Below, piece by piece: positions 16,808-26,490 of a stretch of DNA of 64,000 nucleotides (position 1 is the first letter of the stretch; the number at the start of each line of letters is the position of its first letter). The stretch lies in NCBI GenBank assembly GCA_965197415.1, contig OZ240207.1, positions 434,001 to 498,000 of the forward strand, read 5' to 3'. Under the pieces are notes generated by a model. It was not told the DNA's origin. It saw nothing but the letters and a program-made list of their open reading frames with translations, and searched no databases. Position numbers and translations under genes: made by a program. The stretch is from DAOUJI01 sp965197415. Lineage in GTDB: Bacteria; Chloroflexota; Dehalococcoidia; Lucifugimonadales; JAGWBF01.

Positions 16808-18211
16808 ATGACGGACTCGGTAAGTCCCGCGAGAGACTTGGATAACTATATCTCTGGCGTGAGAGGGGAATTCGAGAGCGTTCTGGCTGACCTCGTTCAA
16901 ATACCCACGGTCTCTTCCGACCCAGAGCGGGCCAAGGACGTAAGACGAGGCGCCGAGGCTGCGGCCCAAGTCCTTCGAGGCTTTGGCGCCGACGCCCAAG
17001 TGGTGGAAACCGCCGGTCACCCTGTCGTCTGGGGGGAAATGGGCTCTTCCCCTTCCCACCCTACACTCATCATCTACAACCACATGGACGTCCAGCCCGC
17101 CCAAGAGCCTGAATGGGTGCGAGACCCTTTCACGTTTGCCATAGAAGGAGACCGGTATCTGGGGCGCGGATGCACTGACGACAAAGGGCCTGCGCTGACG
17201 GCGTTGTTTGCGGCCCGGTATGCCCAACAGCAGGGTATGCCCCTGAACATACAGTTTGTGTGGGAGCTTGAAGAGGAAGTCGGCAGCCCCAATTTCGCCG
17301 ATTTCATCCAGTCCCACCGGGAAGGCCTCAACACCGACTCGGTCTTGGTGTCCGATACAGTGTGGCTGTCCAGAGACGTTCCGGCCATCCCATACGGGCT
17401 GCGTGGCATGCAGGGAGCGCGGCTGCTGCTGGAAACGGCGGAGAAGGACGCCCACTCGGGCCTGACGGGCGGAGCGGCCAGGAACCCCATCGGTGAATTA
17501 TGTAAACTAATAGCAGAGCTCTACGACGCCAAGACGGGCGCCGTGTCTATTCCGGGGTTCTACGGAGCAGTGGAGCCCGTCGCCGACGATGAGCTTGAAA
17601 ATTTCCTGGCGTCCGGTTTCGACTTGGACAAGTTCACCGGCGCCCACGGGCTGACCACGATGCGTACCCGGGATGTGGCCGAGGTAGTCAAGAGGATTTG
17701 GTGCGAACCGACGTTCGAGGTCCACGGCATCTCCGGCGGCTACACCGGACCGGGAATAAAGACGGTGGTGCCGCCAAGGGCCGAGGCCAAGGTCAGTATG
17801 AGGCTCGTGCCTAACCAGGACCCCGACGACGTAATGGATCTGCTTCGGCGTCGGGTGAGGGACCTGAACCCCGACGTGACGGTGGAGGACGGCGGCTCCT
17901 TGAAGCCCTATCTTGGGCAGTTCCAAGGTCCGTATTCGGACGCCGCGCGCGAGGCCATCAGGCACGGATTCGGCAAGAGTCCCGCCTTCATACGGGAGGG
18001 GGGCTCCATAGGCGCCGTTGTCACCATGCAGGAACTGCTGGGCGCACCCATAACCTTCATAGGCCTGAGCCTTCCGGAGCACAGCTATCACGGCCCCAAC
18101 GAGCATTTCGACTGGGGCCAGGCTTCAGGGGGCATCATGGCGTTGGTTAGATACTTCGAAATAGTCTCACAGATTCCCAAAGATGGAACCGGGGGAAGGC
18201 GTGAGGCGTAG
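16808..18211 (+). CDS. M20-family metallopeptidase (dipeptidase-like)
   Basis: A 467-residue zinc di-/aminopeptidase or amidohydrolase of the M20/ArgE-DapE family. Metal ligands are seen in YNHMDVQPA (His near 92), GRGCTDDKGP (bridging Asp), ELEEEVGSPN (catalytic Glu pair) and GLSLPEHSYHGPNEHFDW (late His). A dimerisation lid domain lies at about 195-350. It most resembles the carnosinase/CNDP-type dipeptidases that act in the cytosol. A GGAGGAGGG site lies just upstream. A TlpA-like lipoprotein follows 94 nt later. Confidence 0.92.
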   Translation: MTDSVSPARDLDNYISGVRGEFESVLADLVQIPTVSSDPERAKDVRRGAEAAAQVLRGFGADAQVVETAGHPVVWGEMGSSPSHPTLIIYNHMDVQPAQEPEWVRDPFTFAIEGDRYLGRGCTDDKGPALTALFAARYAQQQGMPLNIQFVWELEEEVGSPNFADFIQSHREGLNTDSVLVSDTVWLSRDVPAIPYGLRGMQGARLLLETAEKDAHSGLTGGAARNPIGELCKLIAELYDAKTGAVSIPGFYGAVEPVADDELENFLASGFDLDKFTGAHGLTTMRTRDVAEVVKRIWCEPTFEVHGISGGYTGPGIKTVVPPRAEAKVSMRLVPNQDPDDVMDLLRRRVRDLNPDVTVEDGGSLKPYLGQFQGPYSDAAREAIRHGFGKSPAFIREGGSIGAVVTMQELLGAPITFIGLSLPEHSYHGPNEHFDWGQASGGIMALVRYFEIVSQIPKDGTGGRREA

Positions 18212-18305
18212 AAAGAAGTAAAGTGTCCGTACTTTCTGGCTGAGGCCCAGGCCACACAAGCCAGACAAGAATGTAAAGTCCTTCAGGAAGGAAGTTTTCG
18301 TACAC

Positions 18306-18923
18306 ATGTTGAAGTCCACCCTCCGCGTCCGTTTCACGAGACTTGTCGGGGTGCTATTGCTTGCGGCAGCGGCTGTAGGCCTGTTGGCTGTCGCCGGGGC
18401 ATGCGGAGGCTCCGAAGGCGCCGATCCTACCCCAACCTTTACCAGGGAGGTTGAGGATAAAGCTCTCGACTTGAAACCGGCCCCTGACTTCACCATGTAC
18501 GCCTACCAGGGTTCGGATGCCCTGGGCGGGGAAATGCTGCAACTGAATGACCTCCGAGGCAAACCCCTGGCGATCAACTTCTGGGGCGGCCTGTGTCCTC
18601 CCTGCAGAGCGGAACTCCCTGACTTCCAGGCTTTCTACGACACTCACAAGGACCAGATCAATATGTTCGGCCTTGACGTTGGGGCTTTGTTCGGGTTGGG
18701 CGCCAGGGACGACGGCAAGGCCCTGCTGGAAGAACTGGGCATCACCTTCCCGGCGGGGTACACCGACGACGAAGAAATTATAAAAAAGTATCGAGTCCTG
18801 GGCATACCCGCCACAGCATTCATCACCGCCGACGGCGAGATATTCCGATTTTGGCAAGGTCCCCTGAATGAGGAAAAGCTGGCCGAAATCACTGAGGAGA
18901 TGCTGGCGGCGACGGGTTCGTGA
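18306..18923 (+). CDS. TlpA/ResA-like thioredoxin-fold lipoprotein
   Basis: A 205-residue exported thiol-disulfide protein. N-terminal basic region and hydrophobic core, then lipobox LAVAGAC, so the mature N-terminus is a lipidated Cys near residue 33. The thioredoxin-fold domain (about 55-200) has the active site GGLCPPCRAE, where most relatives have WxxCxxC; here Gly-Gly-Leu precedes the CPPC. The cis-Pro is in GIPATAFI. It would act outside the membrane in cytochrome c maturation or disulfide reduction. No ccd gene is nearby. Confidence 0.88.
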   Translation: MLKSTLRVRFTRLVGVLLLAAAAVGLLAVAGACGGSEGADPTPTFTREVEDKALDLKPAPDFTMYAYQGSDALGGEMLQLNDLRGKPLAINFWGGLCPPCRAELPDFQAFYDTHKDQINMFGLDVGALFGLGARDDGKALLEELGITFPAGYTDDEEIIKKYRVLGIPATAFITADGEIFRFWQGPLNEEKLAEITEEMLAATGS

Positions 18924-18962
18924 AGTAACTCCAACCGGAGCGGACATGGCGGGGCCGCTTCT

Positions 18963-18990
18963 TTGATATTCAAGAATCGGGTGATAGAAT
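18963..18990 (+). promoter_or_regulatory. promoter for rnc-ftsY
   Basis: TTGATA (18963-18968) and TAGAAT (18985-18990) are 16 nt apart, with the extended TG at 18982-18983. Transcription would start near 18997 and give a leader of about 83 nt before the rnc TTG. Confidence 0.5.
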
Positions 18991-19079
18991 CCACCACGAG
19001 CGGTTTCAGGCGCAACCCAAGCCCTACGGCTTGGTCTCGCGACCATTGGCCGTTGAGACCTCTGCCCCGGAGGGAACAC

Positions 19080-19805
19080 TTGCCCAAAGGTTGGTCTTTC
19101 AAGCAGCGTACTTCGTTGGAGAAGCAGTTAGGCTTGCGTTTCAAAGACCCTGCGCTGCTGGAGCAAGCTTTGGTGCATCCTTCCTACGTAAACGAGTCCC
19201 GTGCCTCGAGAAGCTCCCTGGACTCGTATGAACGGCTGGAGTTTCTTGGGGACGCTGAGTTGAGTCTGATAGTCACCGCAGAGCTTTACAATCGTAGGCC
19301 CGATCTCCTAGAGGGTGAGTTGACCAAGCTGCGTTCCTTGCTGGTCCGCGGGACCTCCCTGGCAAAGGTTGCCCGAAAGATGGACTTGGGCCAGTCGTTG
19401 AAGGTGGGCAAGGGAGAAGAGTCCACCGGGGGCCGGGAACGGGAGTCGAACTTGGCTGCGGCTTTCGAGGCCGTTGTAGGGGCCTTGTTCCTGGACGGTG
19501 GTCATGACGCAGCCAAACGGTTCGTCCTTGCCGCCATAGGAGATGAGGTGGAGTCCCTTCTGGCTGAAGGAGCAGTCCCCGAGGACCCCAAGTCCAGACT
19601 CCAGGAATTGGTGCAACGGCAGGGGATGAGTTCACCCAGATACAGGTTAGTCGACGTCCAAGGCCCCGACCATGAAAAGCTCTTCAACGTGGAGGTCATG
19701 GTCGACGGCGAGGTTGTGGGCAAGGGACACGGCAGGCGCAAGTCCGAGGCTGAGAAGCTGGCGGCGGAGGACGGCTTCCAACACTTCCAGTCATTGCCGA
19801 CTTAG
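19080..19805 (+). CDS. rnc: ribonuclease III
   Basis: A 241-residue double-strand RNase that processes rRNA and mRNA. The catalytic domain carries YERLEFLGDAELSLIV (signature; Glu and Asp bind Mg2+) and the second acid site EAVVGALFLDGG. The C-terminal dsRBD (about 165-240) includes PRYRLVDVQGPDHEKLF and AEKLAAEDGF. The open frame extends upstream, but the TTG at 19080 is chosen because GGAGGG sits 6-7 nt before it and the length then matches the family. ftsY follows after 15 nt, a widespread rnc-(smc)-ftsY order here without smc. Confidence 0.93.
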   Translation: MPKGWSFKQRTSLEKQLGLRFKDPALLEQALVHPSYVNESRASRSSLDSYERLEFLGDAELSLIVTAELYNRRPDLLEGELTKLRSLLVRGTSLAKVARKMDLGQSLKVGKGEESTGGRERESNLAAAFEAVVGALFLDGGHDAAKRFVLAAIGDEVESLLAEGAVPEDPKSRLQELVQRQGMSSPRYRLVDVQGPDHEKLFNVEVMVDGEVVGKGHGRRKSEAEKLAAEDGFQHFQSLPT

Positions 19806-19820
19806 GCGCATCGAGACGTT

Positions 19821-20780
19821 ATGCTCCGTTTTCTGAGAAGAGACCCCAACGAGACGAAAGAGCGCACCCAGCAGGGTGTACGTAAGTCCAGGGACACGTG
19901 GTTCGGGAAAATCATGGGAGTCCTCCGGTCGTCCCAACTCGACGACAGCGTGTGGGAGGAACTGGAAGAGGTCCTGATTTCGGCGGACGTGGGCGTCGAA
20001 ACTTCCTTGAACCTGGTGGGCCGTCTCCGGACCATCACCTCCGACCGGAAATACAACGACCCGCAGCAGGTGTTTGACGCATTGAAGCTGGAACTGCTGA
20101 CTGGGCTGAAGAGCGATTCGCCGTCGGACTTGGACGCCGAGACCGAGCTTTCGGAAACGCCCCTGGTGGTCCTGGTGGTAGGGGTCAACGGCGCCGGCAA
20201 GACCACCAGCATAGCCAAGCTGGCCCACCACTTCGAGCAAGCAGGAAAGCGCGTGCTGCTCGGGGCTGGGGACACCTTCCGCGCCGCAGCTATAGAGCAG
20301 CTTCAGGCTCTGGGAGAAAGAGCGGGCGTTGACGTTATCAGCCATCGCCAGGGGGCCGACCCTGGGGCCGTGGCATTCGACGCTTTCCAGGCGGCCAGGG
20401 CGCGGAAAGCCGACGTGCTCATTATCGACACGGCGGGGCGCCTCCACACCAAGTCCAACCTTATGGAAGAGCTCAAGAAGATTGTAAGGGTGATCGGGCG
20501 GCTGGACTCCGCAGCTCCCCACCAGGTGCTGCTTATTCTCGATGCCACCACCGGCCATAACGGGCTTGCTCAGGCCAAGTCCTTCAGCGAGGCCGTGGGC
20601 TGCACCGGAGTGTTTCTGGCCAAGCTGGACGGCACCGCCAAGGGCGGCATCGTGCTCGCAATCAGAGAGAGCCTTGGGTTGCCGATATTGTTCATAGGAA
20701 CGGGTGAGAAGCTGGAAGACATGGCCGTGTTCGACCCCGAAGAGTTTGTAAATGCAATATTGGAACCGGCTTCTGACTGA
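19821..20780 (+). CDS. ftsY: signal recognition particle receptor FtsY
   Basis: A 319-residue SRP receptor GTPase that docks ribosome-nascent chains at the membrane. It has a short basic N-terminus instead of a long acidic A domain, then the NG domain. GTPase motifs: G1 GVNGAGKTTSIAKLA (near 122), DTFRAAAIEQLQ, G3 DTAGRLHTKSNLM, DATTGHNGLAQ, G4 KLDGTAKGG, and the C-terminal FIGTGEKLEDMAVFDPEEFV. All are intact. It is coupled with rnc. Confidence 0.96.
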   Translation: MLRFLRRDPNETKERTQQGVRKSRDTWFGKIMGVLRSSQLDDSVWEELEEVLISADVGVETSLNLVGRLRTITSDRKYNDPQQVFDALKLELLTGLKSDSPSDLDAETELSETPLVVLVVGVNGAGKTTSIAKLAHHFEQAGKRVLLGAGDTFRAAAIEQLQALGERAGVDVISHRQGADPGAVAFDAFQAARARKADVLIIDTAGRLHTKSNLMEELKKIVRVIGRLDSAAPHQVLLILDATTGHNGLAQAKSFSEAVGCTGVFLAKLDGTAKGGIVLAIRESLGLPILFIGTGEKLEDMAVFDPEEFVNAILEPASD

Positions 20781-20857
20781 CACCGGTGCGACGATGAGAA
20801 GCCGTTCTTTCAACCGAGGCCCATCATCATATCAACGAATAGCCAAACCGGATTGAA

Positions 20858-23302
20858 TTGCACCAAGCGTTAATCTGGCTTATAGCTATCGAGGTTGTCG
20901 GTGTCATCACCCTGCCGATGACATACCGGCTGCTTGGTTCTCTGCCTGACCGGGGAATCATATTTTCCAAGGCCATTGGCCTGCTTTTTGCCGCCTACCT
21001 ATTCTGGGCGCTGGGACTGGCTGGGATCCTCCCCAACGTACAGTGGGCTGCCGTTGTGGTCGTGGCGGCGCTGGCCGTCCCGTCGGCTATTGTTCTCAGG
21101 ACAAACGGGCCGGAGATTCTGGCTTTTCTGAAACGGGAACGGGCGGCCATCATCGCGGCGGAGCTGGTCTTCCTGGCCTTCTTCTTAATATGGGTTGCGT
21201 TGGTGTCGTTCGCCCCGGCTATCAACCACACCGAGCAGCCCATGGACTTCGGCTTTCTCAACTCTATACTCAAGAGCGAGAGTTTTCCTCCTGAAGACCA
21301 CTGGTTGTCCGGCCACTCCATCAGCTACTACTATTTCGGCCACTTCATGATGGCCTTCCTCACGAAGCTGACGGCCATACCGTCCAGCGTCTCTTACAAC
21401 CTGTCCATAGCCCTTATCGCGGCGATGGCGGCGGGGGGCACTTTCTGCCTGGCATTGAACTTGGTCCGCATCATGGGAGCCGGGATTAAGTCGGCCATAC
21501 CATTCGCCCTGGCCGCTCCCGTGTTCATATTAGTCCTGGGAAACCTGGAAGGCGTAGCCGAGCTAATCAACGCCGCAGGCTTGGGAGGGGCTGGGTTTTG
21601 GGACTGGCTGGGAATAAAGGGCCTGGACGAAAACACCACCGCGAGCCCGGGATTCTTTCCAGACAGCTACTTCTGGTGGTGGCGTTCGTCCAGGATAATC
21701 GACACCGTGGTGGAGGGCGTAAGCCTGGACTACACCATCACCGAAGTCCCCTTCTTCAGTTTCTTGCTGGGCGACTTGCATGCCCATGTCAACTCCCTGC
21801 CTTTCCTAGTCCTCAACCTTGCCCTGATTCTCAACTTGTTCCTGTCTCCAGAGCAATTAGATTTCAGGCGTCTGCTAACCCGTCCATGGGAGGGAGTTGC
21901 CATCGGACTGCTCCTGGGAGGGCTGGCTTTCATAAACATCTGGGACTTCCCGGTCATGGCGGCGTTATTGGCGATTGCGGCGGCCGCTAAGGCTGTTGGG
22001 AACCGTGGAATCAGTGTGCAGGCGCTGGCGCCCATGCTTGGGTGGCTGGTTCCCGTGCTGGCAGTCGCTGTTATTGCCTACTTGCCCTTCTATGCCGATT
22101 TGAGCAGCCAGGCGTCGGGAATTCTTCCGGTCAAGGACGCTATGAGCACCAGACCCATTCATTTCCTGATGATTTGGGGGCTTCCACTGGCCATAGTTGG
22201 CGGGTTCATGATAAAGCAGGGTCTGCGGACGCCCGGAGTTACGGCTCGGAATCCAGGGCTGCTGGGTACGGCGATTGCAATATCCATCCTCCCTTTTGTC
22301 TTGTGGGTGGCGGCCAAGTTGGCGGTGAGTCCATTCGACGGCGGCGTTGGGGCGGCTTTGGGAGACATAGTCGTCAGGTTCGCCCGCCTGATTCCGGCAA
22401 TGGTCATCGTAGGAGCGGCTCTCTACACTCTCATCCTGAGGGAACGCACTGGCGCCAACCCGGCGGTGTCCTATTTGCTCGTTCTGGCGGCGCTGGCTTT
22501 CTACTTGCTCATGGGGTCCGAACTCTTCTACCTTTCGGACCTGTTCGGCACCCGCATGAACACCATCTTCAAACTGTACTACCAGGCGTGGATATTGCTG
22601 GGCGTTGTTTCAGCCGTCGGACTGTATTATGTCTGGCGCCGCCCGGCAGACGCCGAGGATGAATCGGACGACACAACTGTAGAGCAGACCGACGTTGGCT
22701 CCAAGCCCATGGTGCCCGCACATATGGGAAACATTTCGAAGGTCGGGTGGTTGGGCATAGTGGCAGTCTTGATTCTTGGAGCGTTATACTTCCCCGTGGC
22801 CTCGGCCAGGGATGTATACATCCGCGGGGGCGGGGACTCTTTGGACGGACTGGACTATCTGAAGCGTTCTAGTCCCGACGAATACGAGGCGGTCCTCTGG
22901 CTGCGGGATGAAGCTCCGCCAGGGCGCATCGTAGAGGCCGTTGGGGGCAGCTATACGGAGTTCGGACGGGTTGCCTCAGCCACCGGACTGGCCACGCTGG
23001 TCAACTGGCCAGGACACCAGCGTCAATGGCGGGGCCATCTAGACGTTTTTGGAGAGCGGGAGGCGCTGGTTGAAGAGATTTACACCGGCGAGGACCCTGT
23101 GCGGATCCGCCAGCTGCTGGAAGCCTACAATGTACGCTACGTGTACGCTGGGCCAAGGGAGCGGTCAAAATACGGCCCGCTGCGATTGGACGAATTCGGC
23201 TCATTCTTGAAACCCGTCATGCAGTGGCGCGGCGTAGTGATATACGAGAGAACGCCCTTTGAGGCAGAGGTTATTCACAGGGAAAATGGCCGAGCAGGTT
23301 AG
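20858..23302 (+). CDS. DUF2298 (YYY-motif) polytopic membrane protein
   Basis: An 814-residue protein with many TM helices, of the Chlor_Arch_YYY/DUF2298 family found mainly in Chloroflexota and Archaea. The naming motif is seen as GHSISYYYFGHFMM (about 150), and a second conserved block is PFFSFLLGDLHAHVN. It looks like a GT-C type glycosyltransferase or a partner of one; no activity is established. A cytoplasmic acidic linker (DAEDESDDTTVEQ) separates the helices from an extracellular C-terminal domain. It starts at TTG 20858. Its 3' end overlaps the next gene by 17 nt, and the two families are frequent neighbours. Confidence 0.88.
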   Translation: MHQALIWLIAIEVVGVITLPMTYRLLGSLPDRGIIFSKAIGLLFAAYLFWALGLAGILPNVQWAAVVVVAALAVPSAIVLRTNGPEILAFLKRERAAIIAAELVFLAFFLIWVALVSFAPAINHTEQPMDFGFLNSILKSESFPPEDHWLSGHSISYYYFGHFMMAFLTKLTAIPSSVSYNLSIALIAAMAAGGTFCLALNLVRIMGAGIKSAIPFALAAPVFILVLGNLEGVAELINAAGLGGAGFWDWLGIKGLDENTTASPGFFPDSYFWWWRSSRIIDTVVEGVSLDYTITEVPFFSFLLGDLHAHVNSLPFLVLNLALILNLFLSPEQLDFRRLLTRPWEGVAIGLLLGGLAFINIWDFPVMAALLAIAAAAKAVGNRGISVQALAPMLGWLVPVLAVAVIAYLPFYADLSSQASGILPVKDAMSTRPIHFLMIWGLPLAIVGGFMIKQGLRTPGVTARNPGLLGTAIAISILPFVLWVAAKLAVSPFDGGVGAALGDIVVRFARLIPAMVIVGAALYTLILRERTGANPAVSYLLVLAALAFYLLMGSELFYLSDLFGTRMNTIFKLYYQAWILLGVVSAVGLYYVWRRPADAEDESDDTTVEQTDVGSKPMVPAHMGNISKVGWLGIVAVLILGALYFPVASARDVYIRGGGDSLDGLDYLKRSSPDEYEAVLWLRDEAPPGRIVEAVGGSYTEFGRVASATGLATLVNWPGHQRQWRGHLDVFGEREALVEEIYTGEDPVRIRQLLEAYNVRYVYAGPRERSKYGPLRLDEFGSFLKPVMQWRGVVIYERTPFEAEVIHRENGRAG

Positions 23303-25712
23303 CATTACACCGACAGATTCGGAGTCCAGGCCCTCCCTTGCGCATCGTGTTTGGGAAGGGTTAAAGCCCCGTTTGGGATGGGAGCTTGCGCTCTTTCTTT
23401 TAATTGCGGCAGTGGCTCTTGGGCTCAGGCTGTGGGACCTGGACGGCCGCACCATGCACTATGACGAGAGCCTCCACGTCCACTACTCCTGGCGAATGGC
23501 GCAGGGCGAAGGATATTCCCACAGCCCCTGGATGCACGGTCCCTTCCAGGTGCACATGGTCGCCTTCATCTTCAAGATATTCGGCGACTCCGACTTCACC
23601 TCCAGACTGGGCTACGTGCTTTTCGGCGCCGCGTTGGCAATGCTGCCCTACTTCTTCCGCAACTACATGGGCAGGACAGGGGCCCTGGTCACCTCGCTGA
23701 TTTTGGCGCTGTCCCCCAGCCTGATGTACTTCAGCAGGTTCGGTCGCAATGACATACTCATAGCGTTCTTCGCCTCCGCCTTGCTCCTAGTGATGTGGAA
23801 ATATCTGAAGGAGGGGAAGAACCGGTATCTGTACATAGCCTCAGGCTTGCTGGCCCTGATATTCGCCACCAAGGAGACCAGCTACATAGTCGTCGGGATA
23901 TTCGGTGCGGCGCTGTTCCTGCTCTCTCTGCCGGAGCTGATTCCCTGGGCGTTGGGAAAGATACGGTCGCGAGACCTCAGCCGCGCCCCGATATTCCTCC
24001 TTTTCATGATTACGCTGACCCTGCCCCAGTGGTCTGCCCTCTCTGCCATCCCGCTGAATGCCGTTAGCAGCGTTAACCTAGTGAGTGACGGTGTGACTGA
24101 AGTTGGGCTTCCGGTCTGGCAGGCTCCCTTCATTGGCTTCCCGATAGTGGACATTCCAACGGCAGCGAATGCCTTGATTGCGGCCGTTGTCTTTCTAGTT
24201 CCTATGGGGCTGGTCTTCTTTACTCGAACGGGCAGGCAGTTGGCACAGCTTGTGGTCCCGCTGACCGTCGCAGTCACCCTTGTGTACATGTTTCTCGCTT
24301 TCCCCACCGGCGTGCTCGGGCGTGACTACTTAGTCACCTTCATTGTCCTGTTCACGGCTCTGCTGGTGTCCGTAATCATAGGGCTTGCATGGTCGTGGCG
24401 GATATGGCTTATCAGCGCCGCAATCTTCTACGCCATATGGACGTTTTTCTACACCAGCGTGTTCGGCTTCTTCACCCAGAGCCACGGCTTCTGTCCCACC
24501 GAAGTGGGGAACGCCTTCCAAAGTCTGTGCAACAGGTTCGGCGGGCTGTATACGGGTTCGTGGCAAGGACTGGGCTATTGGGTGGAGCAGCAGGACGTGG
24601 CCAGAGGCGGCCAACCCTGGTTCTACCACTTCATGATTGGGTCTATATATGAGTTCCTTCCGCTGATCTTCGGCGGGATTGCCGTAATCTATTTCATTCG
24701 GAAGGGCAACCTTTTCGGAGCAGTCCTGGGTTTCTGGGCGCTAGCCACCCTGCTGGCGTACACCTTGGCCTCGGAGAAGATGCCCTGGCTCCTGGTGAAC
24801 ATGGCCGTTCCCTTCATCTTCCTGGCAGGCATGTTCCTGGGCCGCCTCATCGACAACATCCGGTGGAGGCGGGCGCTGGCTGGCGCTGCGCTATATCCTA
24901 TTTTCCTGACCCCTCTTATTTTATTGTCGGGCATATATCTTCTTCAGAAGTACACCGGCGCCGGAGACCTTACGGCGTGGCAGCAATGGGGGCTTCTGGG
25001 CGTCGTTTGCGGCATGACGGTGGGGCTGTTCTATGTCCTGGCTCGGACTCCCCTTAATCTGAGCGCCGCCGCCGCCGGACTGGGCTTGGCGGCCCTATTG
25101 CTGGGGTTCAGCGTCTTTGTGTCCTTCAGGGCCAGCTACAGCTACGATGACGACCCGATCGAGATGCTCTCGTATGCTCAGGGGAGCGCCGACATAGTGT
25201 CCGCTGTTGATTCGTTGAACGAGGACGTCCTAACGGCTCAGGCTCCCCGCGAAGCGGTGGAAATCGACTACGAAGTCTGGTATCCCATGAACTGGTACGT
25301 GCGGTGGGAGCAGAAGAACGGGAGCGCGGTCTTCAAATGTTATAAGACCGAGTCGGAAGACGGGTACCAGAGCTACTGCAACGCTCTGGACGGCCCGCCG
25401 TCCTCCCAAGCCATCCTCCTTAACGACAACCATTCAGGCCGAGACGGGAAACACTTGCTGGACTTCCAACGTTCGGAGCGTTTGAAGAACCTGCTTTGGT
25501 TCCCGGAGGACAGCTATCGACGGTCCAACGAGGCCAGGAAAGAGGAGAGCATCGGGCATGAACTGAAGGAGGACTTCTCTTATTTCAAGGACGTAGCGAC
25601 GGACCTGGAGGCGTGGGACGACGCCCTGGGCTACTTCCTGGACCGTCGGCTGGACAAAGAATGGTGGAGCTCCGAGTTCTACGCCTATATCCACGAGAAC
25701 GACCCTTCCTAG
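23286..25712 (+). CDS. TIGR03663-type membrane protein (Agl23-like, GT-C fold)
   Basis: About 808 residues. The N-terminal soluble stretch is followed by LRLWDLDGRTMHYDESLHVH; the DE pair in the first external loop is characteristic of PMT/GT39-like and GT-C glycosyltransferases, which use lipid-linked sugars. Then come about a dozen TM helices and a C-terminal external domain (about 640-808). The ATG at 23286 is chosen because AGGGAA precedes it; a TTG at 23259 would add nine residues. It overlaps the DUF2298 gene, and the two probably form one complex for surface glycan or protein glycosylation (inference). Confidence 0.85.
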   Translation: MAEQVSITPTDSESRPSLAHRVWEGLKPRLGWELALFLLIAAVALGLRLWDLDGRTMHYDESLHVHYSWRMAQGEGYSHSPWMHGPFQVHMVAFIFKIFGDSDFTSRLGYVLFGAALAMLPYFFRNYMGRTGALVTSLILALSPSLMYFSRFGRNDILIAFFASALLLVMWKYLKEGKNRYLYIASGLLALIFATKETSYIVVGIFGAALFLLSLPELIPWALGKIRSRDLSRAPIFLLFMITLTLPQWSALSAIPLNAVSSVNLVSDGVTEVGLPVWQAPFIGFPIVDIPTAANALIAAVVFLVPMGLVFFTRTGRQLAQLVVPLTVAVTLVYMFLAFPTGVLGRDYLVTFIVLFTALLVSVIIGLAWSWRIWLISAAIFYAIWTFFYTSVFGFFTQSHGFCPTEVGNAFQSLCNRFGGLYTGSWQGLGYWVEQQDVARGGQPWFYHFMIGSIYEFLPLIFGGIAVIYFIRKGNLFGAVLGFWALATLLAYTLASEKMPWLLVNMAVPFIFLAGMFLGRLIDNIRWRRALAGAALYPIFLTPLILLSGIYLLQKYTGAGDLTAWQQWGLLGVVCGMTVGLFYVLARTPLNLSAAAAGLGLAALLLGFSVFVSFRASYSYDDDPIEMLSYAQGSADIVSAVDSLNEDVLTAQAPREAVEIDYEVWYPMNWYVRWEQKNGSAVFKCYKTESEDGYQSYCNALDGPPSSQAILLNDNHSGRDGKHLLDFQRSERLKNLLWFPEDSYRRSNEARKEESIGHELKEDFSYFKDVATDLEAWDDALGYFLDRRLDKEWWSSEFYAYIHENDPS

Positions 25713-25824
25713 GCCCCCAACCACGCCTGTTTCGACTTGGTTTGGGTTGACACTCAAACGACCCCACGACTACAATTATTCCCACGGTCAACACTCACCG
25801 AACCCGATTGGAGGGTCCCCGCTA

Positions 25825-26385
25825 ATGCCTGAGATGGTGATCGACAGCATAAGAGTAAGCATGATGAACTACCAGAGGGTGGTCATCCTGAAGGAGAAGG
25901 ACTCCGACAGGTACTTGCCTATCTGGATAGGCCCCGCCGAGGCGGACGCCATAGCCGTCAAGCTCCAGGACATAGCTGTGCCGCGGCCCCTTACCCATGA
26001 CCTTCTGAGGTCGGTGCTGGAAACGGTGGGCGCCTCTGTCAGCCACATACTGGTCAGCGGCCTGGAGAGCGACACCTTCTACGCGAAAATCACCATCAGC
26101 ATGAACGGCGCCAACCTGGAAATCGATTCCCGCCCCAGCGACGCCATAGCGCTTGCCGTTAGGGTGGACGTGCCCATCTATGCCGAGGACCAGGTGCTGG
26201 AAAAGGCCGGAATCTTGATGGACAAGGAAACGGGGAAACCCATCCTGCCCGGAGAACCCGTGGAAGGCGGCGAGGGAGTTGCCCCCGAGGTAAAGGAAGA
26301 AGACCTCCGCCGCATGTCCGCCTTCACGGACTTCATCAACAGCCTGGACTTGGAAGACTTCGACAAGCCCCAGAGCAGCTCGTAA
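25825..26385 (+). CDS. bifunctional nuclease family protein (DUF151)
   Basis: A 186-residue protein with the DUF151/BFN domain at about 1-135: VIDSIRVSMMNYQRVVILKE, YLPIWIGPAEADAIA, and RPSDAIALAVRVDVPIY are its conserved blocks. Plant and Thermotoga homologues have been linked to nuclease activity, though the bacterial role is unsettled. The acidic C-terminal tail ends in a UvrB/UvrC-motif-like helix (EEDLRRMSAFTDFINSL). The ATG at 25825 has GGAGGG nine nt upstream; the open frame before it has no ribosome site. It directly precedes the ATP synthase operon but is separated from it by that operon's promoter. Confidence 0.88.
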   Translation: MPEMVIDSIRVSMMNYQRVVILKEKDSDRYLPIWIGPAEADAIAVKLQDIAVPRPLTHDLLRSVLETVGASVSHILVSGLESDTFYAKITISMNGANLEIDSRPSDAIALAVRVDVPIYAEDQVLEKAGILMDKETGKPILPGEPVEGGEGVAPEVKEEDLRRMSAFTDFINSLDLEDFDKPQSSS

Positions 26386-26423
26386 ATCGACTTGGCCCGG
26401 CGTTGTTTGGGCCGCCCGCCGTT

Positions 26424-26465
26424 AACAGGAATCCTGTTGACTTGCCCAAGGGTAAGTGATAGGAT
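26424..26465 (+). promoter_or_regulatory. ATP synthase operon promoter with overlapping palindrome
   Basis: TTGACT (26437-26442) and TAGGAT (26460-26465) are separated by exactly 17 nt, with an extended TG at 26457. The perfect 7-bp palindrome AACAGGA-A-TCCTGTT (26424-26438) overlaps the first two bases of the -35 box and is well placed to be an operator. Confidence 0.6.
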
Positions 26466-26490
26466 TCCCTAGGTTTTTAGGGGGTGCCCT

